From NCBI GenBank assembly GCA_947359465.1, contig OX375874.1, forward strand, positions 86,109,672 to 86,173,671: a DNA stretch of 64,000 bases. The letters are read 5' to 3'. The DNA is from Metellina segmentata (lineage: Eukaryota; Arthropoda; Arachnida; Araneae; Tetragnathidae). Shown piece by piece: positions 34,463 through 47,312 of the stretch. Each line of letters starts with the position of its first letter. Positions within the stretch are counted from its first letter, which is position 1. The position numbers were made by a program, and so were the translations under genes. The notes beneath the pieces are model-generated. The model had not been told where the DNA came from and did no database searches. It saw only the letters and a list, made by a program, of their open reading frames with translations.

Positions 34463-34534
34463 ATCCATGGCGGGGAATCGAACCCCGGTCTCCCGCGTGA
34501 CAGGCGGGGATACTCACCACTATACTACCGAGGA
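34463..34534 (-). tRNA. tRNA-Asp(GUC) copy 82
   Basis: CATGG acceptor type. Confidence 0.7.
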
Positions 34535-34851
34535 CTACATTAAGTGCTATGTGTTTTTGCTATTATTCCCTATGCTCTTTACCTTAATAAATCAGAATAG
34601 TGATAACCCTATCGAACAGAGCAAAGAAAGTCTGCTGTGGTGGACAAAAGAACTGTTTTTTAACTAATAACTACATGAATTATAAAATCAAAACTGAACA
34701 GTAATAACTTCTTAAAATTGGAAAATGAACATACGTTAAAATTTACTTCAATTCAAAATAAATTGACTCCACGCGTAAGCATTAAAAAAAAAAGACACGG
34801 AAGCAAATGCAAATTGTCCCAGTGCGATAGAAAAAGGACGAAAACAAAATC

Positions 34852-34923
34852 CTCCCCGGCGGGGAATCGAACACCGGTCTCCCGCGTGACAGGTGGGGAT
34901 ACTCACCACTATACTACCGAGGA
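34852..34923 (-). tRNA. tRNA-Asp(GUC) copy 83
   Basis: As copy 49. Confidence 0.72.
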
Positions 34924-35239
34924 CTACATTAAGTGCTATGTGTTTTTGCTATTATTCCCTATGCTCTTTACCTTAATAAATCAGAATAGTGATAACCCTA
35001 TCGAACAGAGCAAAGAAAGTCTGCTGAGGTGGACAAAAGAACTGTTTTTTAACTAATAACTACATGAATTATAAAATCAAAACTGAACAGTATTAACTTC
35101 TTAATATTGAAAAATGAACATACGTATAAATTTATTTCAATTCAAAATAAATTGACACCACGCGTAAGCATAAAAAAAAAAGACACGGAAGCAAATGCGA
35201 ATTGTCCCAGTGCAATACAAAAAGGACGAAAACAAAATC

Positions 35240-35311
35240 CTCCCCGGCGGGGAATCGAACCCCGGTCTCCCGCGTGACAGGTGGGGATACTCACCACTAT
35301 ACTACCGAGGA
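35240..35311 (-). tRNA. tRNA-Asp(GUC) copy 84
   Basis: A30xC40. Confidence 0.8.
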
Positions 35312-35625
35312 CTACATTAAGTGCTACGTGTTTTTGCTATTATTCCCTATGCTCTTTACCTTAATAAATCAGAATAGTGATAACCCTATCGAACAGAGCA
35401 AAGAAAGTCTGCTGAGGTGGACAAAAGAACTGTTTTTTAACTAATAACTACATGAATTATAAAATCAAAACTGAACAGTATTAACTTCTTAAAATTGAAA
35501 AATGAACATACGTATAAATTTACTTCAATTCAAAATAAATTGACACCACTCGTAAGCATAAAAAAAAGACACGGAAGCAAATGCGAATTGTCCCAGTGCA
35601 ATAGAAAAGAGACGAAAACGAAATC

Positions 35626-35697
35626 CTCCCCGGCGGGGAATCGAACCCCGGTCTCCCGCGTGACAGGCGGGGATACTCACCACTATACTACCGAGGA
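35626..35697 (-). tRNA. tRNA-Asp(GUC) copy 85
   Basis: Consensus. Confidence 0.92.
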
Positions 35698-36014
35698 CTA
35701 CATTAAGTGCTATGTGTTTTTGCTATTATTCCCTAAGCTCTTTACCTTAATAAATCAGAATAGTGATAACCCTATCGAACAGAGCAAAGAAAGTCTGCTG
35801 TGGTGGACAAAAGAACTGTTTTTTAACTAATAACTACATGAATTATAAAATCAAAACTGAACAGTAATAACTTCTTAAAATTGAAAAATGAACATACGTT
35901 AAAATTTACTTCAATTCAAAATAAATTGACTCCACGCGTAAGCATTAAAAAAAAAAGACACGGAAGCAAATGCAAATTGTCCCAGTGCGATAGAAAAAGG
36001 ACGAAAACAAAATC

Positions 36015-36086
36015 CTCCCCGGCGGGGAATCGAACCCCGGTCTCCCTCGTGACAGGCGGGGATACTCACCACTATACTACCGAGGA
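36015..36086 (-). tRNA. tRNA-Asp(GUC) copy 86, sister of copy 52
   Basis: Same CCCTCG stem change as copy 52, but its 5' spacer is uninterrupted (empty transposon site at 36092-36095). Confidence 0.8.
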
Positions 36087-36091
36087 CTACA

Positions 36092-36095
36092 TTAA
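36092..36095. other. Empty insertion site (TTAA) paralogous to the transposon site
   Basis: The unit carrying copy 86 shares the private CCCTCG stem change with copy 52 and has the same neighbours, yet reads straight through ACATTAAGTGC with a single TTAA. Confidence 0.85.
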
Positions 36096-36401
36096 GTGCT
36101 ATGTGTTTTTGCTATTATTCCCTATGCTCTTTACCTTAATAAATCAGAATAGTGATAACCCTATCGAACAGAGCAAAGAAAGTCTGCTGAGGTGGACAAA
36201 AGAACTGTTTTTTAACTAATAACTACATGAATTATAAAATCAAAACTGAACAGTATTAACTTCTTAATATTGAAAAATGAACATACGTATAAATTTATTT
36301 CAATTCAAAATAAATTGACACCACGCGTAAGCATAAAAAAAAAGACACGGAAGCAAATGCGAATTGTCCCAGTGCAATACAAAAAGGACGAAAACAAAAT
36401 C

Positions 36402-36473
36402 CTCCCCGGCGGGGAATCGAACCCCGGTCTCCCGCGTGACAGGGTGGGATACTCACCACTATACTACCGAGGA
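36402..36473 (-). tRNA. tRNA-Asp(GUC) copy 87, weak stem
   Basis: CCACC weak stem. Confidence 0.7.
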
Positions 36474-36789
36474 CTACATTAAGTGCAATGCGTTCTTGCT
36501 ATTATTCCATATGCTCTTTACCTTGGTAAATCAGAATAGTGATAACCCTATCGAACAGAGCAAAGAAAATCTGCTGAGGTGGACAAAAGAACTGTTTTTT
36601 AACTAATAACTACATGAATTATAAAATCAAAACTGAACAGTATTAACTTCTTAAAATTGAAAAATGAACATACGTATAAATTTACTTCAATTCAAAATAA
36701 ATTGACACCACGCGTAAGCATAAAAAAAAAAGACACGGAAGCAAATGCGAATTGTCCCAGTGCAATAGAAAAAGGACGAAAACAAAATC

Positions 36790-36861
36790 CTCCCCGGCGG
36801 GGAATCGAACCCCGGTCTCCCGCGTGACAGGCGGGGATACTCACCACTATACTACCGAGGA
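36790..36861 (-). tRNA. tRNA-Asp(GUC) copy 88
   Basis: Consensus. Confidence 0.92.
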
Positions 36862-37175
36862 CTACATTAAGTGCTACGTGTTTATGCTATTATTCCCTAT
36901 GCTCTTTACCTTAATAAATCAGAATAGTGATAACCCTATCGAACAGAGCAAAGAAAGTCTGCTGAGGTGGACAAAAGAACTGTTTTTAAACTAATATCTA
37001 CATGAATTATAAAATCAAAACTGAACAGTATTAACTTCTTAAAATTGAAAAACGCACATACGTATAAATTTACTTCAATTCAAAATAAATTGACACCACG
37101 CGTAAGCATAAAAAAAAGACACGGAAGCAAATGCGAATTGCCCCAGTGCAATAGAAAAAGGACGAAAACGAAATC

Positions 37176-37247
37176 CTCCACGGCGGGGAATCGAACAACG
37201 GTCTCCCGCGTGACAGGTGGGGATACTCACCACTATACTACCGAGGA
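37176..37247 (-). tRNA. tRNA-Asp(GUC) copy 89
   Basis: As copy 55 plus A30xC40. Confidence 0.65.
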
Positions 37248-37563
37248 CTACATTAAGTGCTATGTGTTTTTGCTATTATTTCCTATGCTCTTTACCTTAA
37301 TAAATCAGAATAGTGATAACCCTATCGAACAGAGAAAAGAAAGTCTGCTGAGGTGGACAAAAGAACTGTTTTTTAACTAATAACTACATGAATTATAAAA
37401 TCAAAACTGAACAGTATTAACTTCTAAAATTGAAAAATGAACATACGCGTATAAATTTACTTCAATTCAAAATAAATTGACACCACGCGTAAGCATAAAA
37501 AAAAAGACACGGAAGCAAATGCGAATTGTTCCAGTGCAATAGAAAAAGGACGAAAACAAAACC

Positions 37564-37634
37564 ATCCATGGCGGGAATCGAACCCCGGTCTCCCGCGTGA
37601 CAGGCGGGGATACTCACCACTATACTACCGAGGA
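37564..37634 (-). tRNA. tRNA-Asp(GUC) copy 90 (71 nt)
   Basis: As copy 62. Confidence 0.6.
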
Positions 37635-37949
37635 CTACATTAAGTGCTATGTGTTTTTGCTATTATTCCCTATGCTCTTTACCTTAATAAATCAGAATAG
37701 TGATAACCCTATCGAACAGAGCAAAGAAAGTCTGCTGAGGTGGACAAAATAACTGTTTTTTAACTAATAACTACATGAATTATAAAATCAAAACTGAACA
37801 GTATTAACTTCTTAATATTGAAAAATGAACATACGTATAAATTTATTTCAATTCAAAATAAATTGACACCACGCGTAAGCATAAAAAAAAAGACACGGAA
37901 GCAAATGCGAATTGTCCCAGTGCAATACAAAAAGGACGAAAACAAAATC

Positions 37950-38021
37950 CTCCCCGGCGGGGAATCGAACCCCGGTCTCCCGCGTGACAGGGTGGGATAC
38001 TCACCACTATACTACCGAGGA
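37950..38021 (-). tRNA. tRNA-Asp(GUC) copy 91, weak stem
   Basis: CCACC weak stem. Confidence 0.7.
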
Positions 38022-38336
38022 CTACATTAAGTGCAATGCGTTCTTGCTATTATTCCATATGCTCTTTACCTTGGTAAATCAGAATAGTGATAACCCTATC
38101 GAACAGAGCAAAGAAAATCTGCTGAGGTGGACAAAAGAACTGTTTTTTAACTAATAACTACATGAATTATAAAATCAAAACTGAACAGTATTAACTTCTT
38201 AAAATTGAAAAATGAACATACGTATAAATTTACTTCAATTCAAAATAAATTGACACCACGCGTAAGCATAAAAAAAAAGACACGGAAGCAAATGCGAATT
38301 GTCCCAGTGCAATAGAAAAAGGACGAAAACAAAATC

Positions 38337-38408
38337 ATCCCCGGCGGGGAATCGAACCCCGGTCTCCCGCGTGACAGGCGGGGATACTCACCACTATACT
38401 ACCGAGGA
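38337..38408 (-). tRNA. tRNA-Asp(GUC) copy 92
   Basis: Consensus body; discriminator G to U, which should weaken Asp identity. Confidence 0.85.
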
Positions 38409-38722
38409 CTACATTAAGTGCTACGTGTTTATGCTATTATTCCCTATGCTCTTTACCTTAATAAATCAGAATAGTGATAACCCTATCGAACAGAGCAAAG
38501 AAAGTCTGCTGAGGTGGACAAAAGAACTGTTTTTAAACTAATATCTACATGAATTATAAAATCAAAACTGAACAGTATTAACTTCTTAAAATTGAAATAC
38601 GCACATACGTATAAATTTACTTCAATTCAAAATAAATTGACACCACGCGTAAGCATAAAAAAAAGACACGGAAGCAAATGCGAATTGCCCCAGTGCAATA
38701 GAAAAAGGACGAAAACGAAATC

Positions 38723-38794
38723 CTCCACGGCGGGGAATCGAACAACGGTCTCCCGCGTGACAGGCGGGGATACTCACCACTATACTACCGAGGA
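38723..38794 (-). tRNA. tRNA-Asp(GUC) copy 93
   Basis: As copy 55. Confidence 0.7.
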
Positions 38795-39110
38795 CTACAT
38801 TAAGTGCTATGTGTTTTTGCTATTATTTCCTATGCTCTTTACCTTAATAAATCAGAATAGTGATAACCCTATCGAACAGAGAAAAGAAAGTCTGCTGAGG
38901 TGGACAAAAGAACTGTTTTTTAACTAATAACTACATGAATTATAAAATCAAAACTGAACAGTATTAACTTCTAAAATTGAAAAATGAACATACGCGTATA
39001 AATTTACTTCAATTCAAAATAAATTGACACCACGCGTAAGCATAAAAAAAAAGACACGGAAGCAAATGCGAATTGTCCCAGTGCAATACAAAAAGGACGA
39101 AAACAAAATC

Positions 39111-39182
39111 CTCCCCGGCGGGGAATCGAACCCCGGTCTCCCGCGTGACAGGGTGGGATACTCACCACTATACTACCGAGGA
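39111..39182 (-). tRNA. tRNA-Asp(GUC) copy 94, weak stem
   Basis: CCACC weak stem. Confidence 0.7.
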
Positions 39183-39497
39183 CTACATTAAGTGCAATGC
39201 GTTCTTGCTATTATTCCATATGCTCTTTACCTTGGTAAATCAGAATAGTGATAACCCTATCGAACAGAGCAAAGAAAATCTGCTGAGGTGGACAAAAGAA
39301 CTGTTTTTTAACTAATAACTACATGAATTATAAAATCAAAACTGAACAGTATTAACTTCTTAAAATTGAAAAATGAACATACGTATAAATTTACTTCAAT
39401 TCAAAATAAATTGACACCACGCGTAAGCATAAAAAAAAAGACACGGAAGCAAATGCGAATTGTCCCAGTGCAATAGAAAAAGGACGAAAACAAAATC

Positions 39498-39569
39498 CTC
39501 CACGGCGGGGAATCGAAAAAAGGTCTCCCGCGTGACAGGGTGGGATACTCACCACTATACTACCGAGGA
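39498..39569 (-). tRNA. tRNA-Asp(GUC) copy 95, likely pseudogene
   Basis: T-stem 5' strand replaced by CTTTT, plus the weak stem and U4xU68. The B box is destroyed. Confidence 0.55.
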
Positions 39570-39885
39570 CTACATTAAGTGCAATGTGTTCTTGCTATTA
39601 TTCCATATGCTCTTTACCTTAGTAAATCAGAATAGTGATAACCCTATCGAACAGAGCAAAGAAAATCTGCTGAGGTGGACAAAAGAACTGTTTTTTAACT
39701 AATAACTACATGAATTATAAAATCAAAACTGAACAGTATTAACTTCTTAAAATTGAAAAATGAACATACGCGTATAAATTTATTTCAATTCAAAATAAAT
39801 TGACACCACGCGTAAGCATAAAAAAAAGACACGGAAGCAAATGCGAATTGTCCCAGTGCAATAGAAAAAGGACGAAAACGAAATC

Positions 39886-39957
39886 CTCCCCTGCGGGGAA
39901 TCGAACACCGGTCTCCCGCGTGACAGGCGGGGATACTCACCACTATACTACCGAGGA
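39886..39957 (-). tRNA. tRNA-Asp(GUC) copy 96
   Basis: G6xA66 and U51xC61. Confidence 0.75.
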
Positions 39958-40270
39958 CTACATTAAGTGCTATGTGTTTTTGCTATTATTCCCTATGCTC
40001 TTTACCTTAATAAATCAGAATAGTGATAACCCTATCGAACAGAGCAAAGAAAGTCTGCTGAGGTGGACAAAAGAACTGTTTTTTAACTAATAACTACATG
40101 AATTATAAAATCAGAACTGAACAGTATTAACTTCTAAAATTGAAAAATGAACATACGTATAAATTTACTTCAATTATAATAAATTGACACCACGCGTAAG
40201 CATAAAAAAAAAGACACGGAAGCAAATGCGAATTGTTCCAGTGCAATAGAAAAAGGACGAAAACAAAATC

Positions 40271-40342
40271 ATACATGGCGGGGAATCGAACCCCGGTCTC
40301 CCGCGTGACAGGCGGGGATACTCACCACTATACTACCGAGGA
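40271..40342 (-). tRNA. tRNA-Asp(GUC) copy 97
   Basis: Acceptor mismatches at 67, 68 and 70; discriminator U. Confidence 0.65.
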
Positions 40343-40656
40343 CTACATTAAGTGCTATGTGTTTTTGCTATTATTCCCTATGCTCTTTACCTTAATAAAT
40401 CAGAATAGTGATAACCCTATCGAACAGAGCAAAGAAAGTCTGCTGAGGTGGACAAAATAACTGTTTTTTAACTAATAACTACATGAATTATAAAATCAAA
40501 ACTGAACAGTATTAACTTCTTAAAATTGAAAAATGAACATACGTATAAATTTACTTCAATTGAAAATAAATTGACACCACGCGTAAGCATAAAAAAAAGA
40601 CACGGAAGCAAATGCGAATTGTCCCAGTGCAATAGAAAAAGGACGAAAACGAAATC

Positions 40657-40728
40657 CTCCACGTCGGGGAATCGAACACCGGTCTCCCCCGGGACAGGCG
40701 GGGATACTCACCACTATACTACCGAGGA
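40657..40728 (-). tRNA. tRNA-Asp(GUC) copy 98, degraded
   Basis: G7xA65, U4xU68, G30xG40, loop 37 A to C, U51xC61. Confidence 0.6.
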
Positions 40729-41043
40729 CTACATTAAGTGCTATGTGTTTTTGCTATTATTCCCTATGCTCTTTACCTTAATAAATCAGAATAGTGATAA
40801 CCCTATCGAACAGAGCAAAGAAAGTCTGCTGTGGTGGACAAAAGAACTGTTTTTTAACTAATAACTACATGAATTATAAAATCAAAACTGAACAGTAATA
40901 ACTTCTTAAAATTGAAAAATGAACATACGTTAAAATTTACTTCAATTCAAAATAAATTGACTCCACGCGTAAGCATTAAAAAAAAAACACGGAAGCAAAT
41001 GCAAATTGTCCCAGTGCGATAGAAAAAGGACGAAAACAAAATC

Positions 41044-41115
41044 CTCCCCGGCGGGGAAACGAACCCCGGTCTCCCGCGTGACAGGCGGGGATACTCACCA
41101 CTATACTACCGAGGA
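41044..41115 (-). tRNA. tRNA-Asp(GUC) copy 99
   Basis: T loop TTCGTTT: the conserved loop A is lost, altering the B box. Confidence 0.72.
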
Positions 41116-41430
41116 CTACATTAAGTGCTATGTGTTTTTGCTATTATTCCCTATGCTCTTTACCTTAATAAATCAGAATAGTGATAACCCTATCGAACAG
41201 AGCAAAGAAAGTCTGCTGAGGTGGACAAAAGAACTGTTTTTATACTAATAACTACATGAATTATAAAATCAAAACTGAACAGTATTAACTTCTTAATATT
41301 GAAAAATGAACATACGTATAAATTTATTTCAATTCAAAATAAATTGACACCACGCGTAAGCATAAAAAAAAAAAACACGGAAGCAAATGCGAATTGTCCC
41401 AGTGCAATACAAAAAGGACGAAAAAAAATC

Positions 41431-41502
41431 CTCCCCGGCGGGGAATCGAACCCCGGTCTCCCGCGGGACAGGCGGGGATACTCACCACTATACTACCGAG
41501 TA
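41431..41502 (-). tRNA. tRNA-Asp(GUC) copy 100
   Basis: 5' end TACTCGG (A2xG70); loop 37 A to C. Confidence 0.72.
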
Positions 41503-41816
41503 CTACATTAAGTGCTACGTGTTTTTGCTATTATTCCCTATGCTCTTTACCTTAATAAATCAGAATAGTGATAACCCTATCGAACAGAGCAAAGAAAGTC
41601 TGCTGAGGTGGACAAAAGAACTGTTTTTTAACTAATAACTACATGAATTATAAAATCAAAACTGAACAGTATTAACTTCTTAAAATTGAAAAATGAACAT
41701 AGGTATAAATTTACTTCAATTGAAAATAAATTGACACCACGCGTAAGCATAAAAAAAAGACACGGAAGCAAATGCGAATTGTCCCAGTGCAATAGAAAAA
41801 GGACGAAAACGAAATC

Positions 41817-41888
41817 CTCCCCGGCGGGGAATCGAACACCGGTCTCCCGCGTGACAGGCGGGGATACTCACCACTATACTACCGAGGA
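41817..41888 (-). tRNA. tRNA-Asp(GUC) copy 101
   Basis: U51xC61. Confidence 0.8.
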
Positions 41889-42207
41889 CTACATTAAGTG
41901 CTATGTGTTTTTGCTATTATTCCCTATGCTCTTTACCTTAATAAATCAGAATAGTGATAACCCTATCGAACAGAGCAAAGAAAGTCTGCTGTGGTGGACA
42001 AAAGAACTGTTTTTTAACTAATAACTACATGAATTATAAAATCAAAACTGAACAGTAATAACTTCTTAAAATTGGAAAATGAACATACGTTAAAATTTAC
42101 TTCAATTCAAAATAAATTGACTCCACGCGTAAGCATTAAAAAAAAAAAAGACACGGAAGCAAATGCAAATGGTCCCAGTGCGATAGAAAAAGGACGACAA
42201 CAAAATC

Positions 42208-42279
42208 CTCCCCGGCGGGGAATCGAACCCCGGTCTCCCGCGTGACAGGCGGGGATACTCACCACTATACTACCGAGGA
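42208..42279 (-). tRNA. tRNA-Asp(GUC) copy 102
   Basis: Consensus. Confidence 0.92.
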
Positions 42280-42595
42280 CTACATTAAGTGTTATGTGTT
42301 TTTGCTATTATTCCCTATGATCTTTACCTTAATAAATCAGAATAGTGATAACCCTATCGAACAGAGCAAAGAAAGTCTGCTGAGGTGGACAAAAGAACTG
42401 TTTTTTAACTAATAACTACATGAATTATAAAATCAAAACTGAACAGTATTAACTTCTTAATATTGAAAAATGAACATACGTATAAATTTATTTCAATTCA
42501 AAATAAATTGACACCACGCGTAAGCATAAAAAAAAAAGACACGGAAGCAAATGCGAATTGTCCCAGTGCAATACAAAAAGGACGAAAACAAAATC

Positions 42596-42667
42596 CTCCC
42601 CGGCGGGGAATCGAACCCCGGTCTCCCGCGTGACAGGGTGGGATACTCACCACTATACTACCGAGGA
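42596..42667 (-). tRNA. tRNA-Asp(GUC) copy 103, weak stem
   Basis: CCACC weak stem. Confidence 0.7.
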
Positions 42668-42981
42668 CTACATTAAGTGCAATGCGTTCTTGCTATTAAT
42701 CCATATGCTCTTTACCTTAGTAAATCAGAATAGTGATAACCCTATCGAACAGAGCAAAGAAAATCTCCTGAGGTGGACAAAAGAACTGTTTTTTAACTAA
42801 TAACTACATGAATTATAAAATCAAAACTGAACAGTATTAACTTCTTAAAATTGAAAAATGAACATACGTATAAATTTACTTCAATTCAAAATAAATTGAC
42901 ACCACGCGTAAGCATAAAAAAAAGACACTGAAACAAATGCGAATTGTCACAGTGCAATAGAAAAAGGACGAAAACAAAATC

Positions 42982-43053
42982 CTCCCCGGCGGGGAATCGA
43001 ACCCCGGTCTCCAGCGTGACAGGCGGGGATACTCACCACTATACTACCGAGGA
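42982..43053 (-). tRNA. tRNA-Asp(GUC) copy 104
   Basis: C29xU41. Confidence 0.8.
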
Positions 43054-43367
43054 CTACATTAAGTGCTACGTGTTTATGCTATTATTCCCTATGCTCTTTA
43101 CCTTAATAAATCAGAATAGTGATAACCCTATCGAACAGAGCAAAGAAAGTCTGCTGAGGTGGACAAAAGAACTGTTTTTAAACTAATATCTACATGAATT
43201 ATAAAATCAAAACTGAACAGTATTAACTTCTTAAAATTGAAAAATGCACATACGTATAAATTTACTTCAATTCAAAATAAATTGACACCACGCGTAAGCA
43301 TAAAAAAAAGACACGGAAGCAAATGCGAATTGTCCCAGTGCAATAGAAAAAGGACGAAAACGAAATC

Positions 43368-43439
43368 CTCCCCGGCGGGGAATCGAACCCCGGTCTCCCG
43401 CGTGACAGGCGGGGATACTCACCACTATACTACCAAGGA
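43368..43439 (-). tRNA. tRNA-Asp(GUC) copy 105
   Basis: 5' end TCCTTGG (U5 wobble with G67). Confidence 0.85.
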
Positions 43440-43758
43440 CTACATTAAGTGCTGTGTGTTTTTGCTATTATTTCCTATGCTCTTTACCTTAATAAATCAG
43501 AATAGTGATAACCCTATCGAACAGAGAAAAGAAAGTCTGCTGAGGTGGACAAAAGAACTGTTTTTTAACTAATAACTACATGAATTATAAAATCAAAACT
43601 GAACAGTAATAACTTCTTAAAATTGGAAAATGAACATACGTTAAAATTTACTTCAATTCAAAATAAATTGACTCCACGCGTAAGCATTACAAAAAAAAAA
43701 GACACGGAAGCAAATGCAAATGGTCCCAGTGCGATAGAAAAAGGACGACAACAAAATC

Positions 43759-43830
43759 CTCCCCGGCGGGGAATCGAACCCCGGTCTCCCGCGTGACAGG
43801 CGGGGATACTCACCACTATACTACCGAGGA
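43759..43830 (-). tRNA. tRNA-Asp(GUC) copy 106
   Basis: Consensus. Confidence 0.92.
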
Positions 43831-44145
43831 CTACATTAAATGTTATGTGTTTTTGCTATTATTCCCTATGATCTTTACCTTAATAAATCAGAATAGTGAT
43901 AACCCTATCGAACAGAGCAAAGAAAGTCTGCTGAGGTGGACAAAAGAACTGTTTTTTAACTAATAACTACATGAATTATAAAATCAAAACTGAACAGTAT
44001 TAACTTCTTAATATTGAAAAATGAACATACGTATAAATTTATTTCAATTCAAAATAAATTGACACCACGCGTAAGCATAAAAAAAAAGACACGGAAGCAA
44101 ATGCGAATTGTCCCAGTGCAATAGAAAAAGGACGAAAACGAAATC

Positions 44146-44217
44146 CTCCCCGGCGGGGAATCGAACCCCGGTCTCCCGCGTGACAGGGTGGGATACTCAC
44201 CACTATACTACCGAGGA
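44146..44217 (-). tRNA. tRNA-Asp(GUC) copy 107, weak stem
   Basis: CCACC weak stem. Confidence 0.7.
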
Positions 44218-44532
44218 CTACATTAAGTGCAATGCGTTCTTGCTATTAATCCATATGCTCTTTACCTTTGTAAATCAGAATAGTGATAACCCTATCGAAC
44301 AGAGCAAAGAAAATCTCCTGAGGTGGACAAAAGAACTGTTTTTTAACTAATAACTACATGCATTATAAAATCAAAACTGAACAGTATTAACTTCTTAAAA
44401 TTGAAAAATGAACATACGTATAAATTTACTTCAATTCAAAATAAATTGACACCACGCGTAAGCATAAAAAAAAAGACACTGAAACAAATGCGAATTGTCA
44501 CAGTGCAATAGAAAAAGGACGAAAACAAAATC

Positions 44533-44604
44533 CTCCCCGGCGGGGAATCGAACCCCGGTCTCCCGCGTGACAGGCGGGGATACTCACCACTATACTACCG
44601 AGGA
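44533..44604 (-). tRNA. tRNA-Asp(GUC) copy 108
   Basis: Consensus. Confidence 0.92.
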
Positions 44605-44918
44605 CTACATTAAGTGCTACGTGTTTATGCTATTATTCCCTATGCTCTTTACCTTAATAAATCAGAATAGTGATAACCCTATCGAACAGAGCAAAGAAAG
44701 TCTGCTGAGGTGGACAAAAGAACTGTTTTTAAACTAATATCTACATGAATTATAAAATCAAAACTGAACAGTATTAACTTCTTAAAATTGAAAAATGCAC
44801 ATACGTATAAATTTACTTCAATTCAAAATAAATTGACACCACGCGTAAGCATAAAAAAAAGACACGGAAGCAAATGCGAATTGTCCCAGTGCAATAGAAA
44901 AAGGACGAAAACGAAATC

Positions 44919-44990
44919 CTCCCCGGCGGGGAATCGAACCCCGGTCTCCCGCGTGACAGGCGGGGATACTCACCACTATACTACCGAGGA
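44919..44990 (-). tRNA. tRNA-Asp(GUC) copy 109
   Basis: Consensus. Confidence 0.92.
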
Positions 44991-45304
44991 CTACATTAAG
45001 TGCTGTGTGTTTTTGCTATTATTTCCTATGCTCTTTACCTTAATAAATCAGAATAGTGATAACCCTATCGAACAGAGAAAAGAAAGTCTGCTGAGGTGGA
45101 CAAAAGAACTGTTTTTTAACTAATAACTACATGAATTATAAAATCAAAACTGAACAGTATTAACTTCTAAAATTGAAAAATGAACATACGTATAAATTTA
45201 CTTCAATTCAAAATAAATTGACACCACGCGTAAGCATAAAAAAAAAGACACGGAAGCAAATGCGAATTGTTGCAGTGCAATAGAAAAAGGACGAAAACAA
45301 AACC

Positions 45305-45375
45305 ATCCATGGCGGGAATCGAACCCCGGTCTCCCGCGTGACAGGTGGGGATACTCACCACTATACTACCGAGGA
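45305..45375 (-). tRNA. tRNA-Asp(GUC) copy 110 (71 nt)
   Basis: As copy 62 plus A30xC40. Confidence 0.55.
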
Positions 45376-45692
45376 CTACATTAAGTGCTATGTGTTTTTG
45401 CTATTATTCCCTATGCTCTTTACCTTAATAAATCAGAATAGTGATAACCCTATCGAACAGAGCAAAGAAAGTCTGCTGTGGTGGACAAAAGAACTGTTTT
45501 TTAACTAATAACTACATGAATTATAAAATCAAAACTGAACAGTAATAACTTCTTAAAATTGGAAAATGAACCTACGTTAAAATTTACTTCAATTCAAAAT
45601 AAATTGACTCCACGCGTAAGCATTAAAAAAAAAAGACACGGAAGCAAATGCAAATTGTCCCAGTGCGATAGAAAAAGGACGAAAACAAAATC

Positions 45693-45764
45693 CTCCCCGG
45701 CGGGGAATCGAACCCCGGTCTCCCGCGTGACAGGCGGGGATACTCACCACTATACTACCGAGGA
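45693..45764 (-). tRNA. tRNA-Asp(GUC) copy 111
   Basis: Consensus. Confidence 0.92.
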
Positions 45765-46078
45765 CTACATTAAGTGCTACGTGTTTATGCTATTATTCCC
45801 TATGCTCTTTACCTTAATAAATCAGAATAGTGATAACCCTATCGAACAGAGCAAAGAAAGTCTGCTGAGGTGGACAAAAGAACTGTTTTTAAACTAATAT
45901 CTACATGAATTATAAAATCAAAACTGAACAGTATTAACTTCTTAAAATTGAAAAATGCACATACGTATAAATTTACTTCAATTCAAAATAAATTGACACC
46001 ACGCGTAAGCATAAAAAAAAGACACGGAAGCAAATGCGAATTGTCCCAGTGCAATAGAAAAAGGACGAAAACGAAATC

Positions 46079-46150
46079 CTCCCCGGCGGGGAATCGAACC
46101 CCGGTCTCCCGCGTGACAGGCGGGGATACTCACCACTATACTACCGAGGA
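46079..46150 (-). tRNA. tRNA-Asp(GUC) copy 112
   Basis: Consensus. Confidence 0.92.
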
Positions 46151-46464
46151 CTACATTAAGTGCTGTGTGTTTTTGCTATTATTTCCTATGCTCTTTACCT
46201 TAATAAATCAGAATAGTGATAACCCTATCGAACAGAGAAAAGAAAGTCTGCTGAGGTGGACAAAAGAACTGTTTTTTAACTAATAACTACATGAATTATA
46301 AAATCAAAACTGAACAGTATTAACTTCTAAAATTGAAAAATGAGCATACGTATCAATTTACTTCAATTCAAAATAAATTGACACCACGCGTAAGCATAAA
46401 AAAAAAGACACGGAAGCAAATGCGAATTGTTGCAGTGCAATAGAAAAAGGACGAAAACAAAACC

Positions 46465-46535
46465 ATCCATGGCGGGAATCGAACCCCGGTCTCCCGCGTG
46501 ACAGGCGGGGATACTCACCACTATACTACCGAGGA
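46465..46535 (-). tRNA. tRNA-Asp(GUC) copy 113 (71 nt)
   Basis: As copy 62. Confidence 0.6.
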
Positions 46536-46852
46536 CTACATTAAGTGCTATGTGTTTTTGCTATTATTCCCTATGCTCTTTACCTTAATAAATCAGAATA
46601 GTGATAACCCTATCGAACAGAGCAAAGAAAGTCTGCTGTGGTGGACAAAAGAACTGTTTTTTAACTAATAACTACATGAATTATAAAATCAAAACTGAAC
46701 AGTAATAACTTCTTAAAATTGGAAAATGAACCTACGTTAAAATTTACTTCAATTCAAAATAAATTGACTCCACGCGTAAGCATTAAAAAAAAAAGACACG
46801 GAAGCAAATGCAAATTGTCCCAGTGCGATAGAAAAAGGACGAAAACAAAATC

Positions 46853-46924
46853 CTCCCCGGCGGGGAATCGAACCCCGGTCTCCCGCGTGACAGGCGGGGA
46901 TACTCACCACTATACTACCGAGGA
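46853..46924 (-). tRNA. tRNA-Asp(GUC) copy 114
   Basis: Consensus. Confidence 0.92.
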
Positions 46925-47240
46925 CTACATTAAGTGCTATGTGTTTTTGCTATTATTCCCTATGCTCTTTACCTTAATAAATCAGAATAGTGATAACCCT
47001 ATCGAACAGAGCAAAGAAAGTCTGCTGAGGTGGACAAAAGAACTGTTTTTTAACTAATAACTACATGAATTATAAAATCAAAACTGAACAGTATTAACTT
47101 CTTAATATTGAAAAATGAACATACGTATAAATTTACTTCAATTCAAAATAAATTGACACCACGCGTAAGCATAAAAAAAAAAGACACGGAAGCAAATGCG
47201 AATTGTCCCAGTGCAATAGAAAAAGGACGAAAACGAAATC

Positions 47241-47312
47241 CTCCCCGGCGGGGAATCGAACCCCGGTCTCCCGCGTGACAGGCGGGGATACTCACCACTA
47301 TACTACCGAGGA
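47241..47312 (-). tRNA. tRNA-Asp(GUC) copy 115
   Basis: Consensus. Confidence 0.92.

Larger units (their letters stand above)
28166..39010. repeat. Large tandem segmental duplication, copy B (about 10.8 kb, no transposon)
   Basis: This is the same unit succession as copy A, for example the CTCAGCAC/GAGAA copy, the TCCCCTCC copy and the CCCTCG anticodon-stem copy, all in order. It contains its own five-unit internal duplication and the empty transposon site at 36092-36095. Confidence 0.8.
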
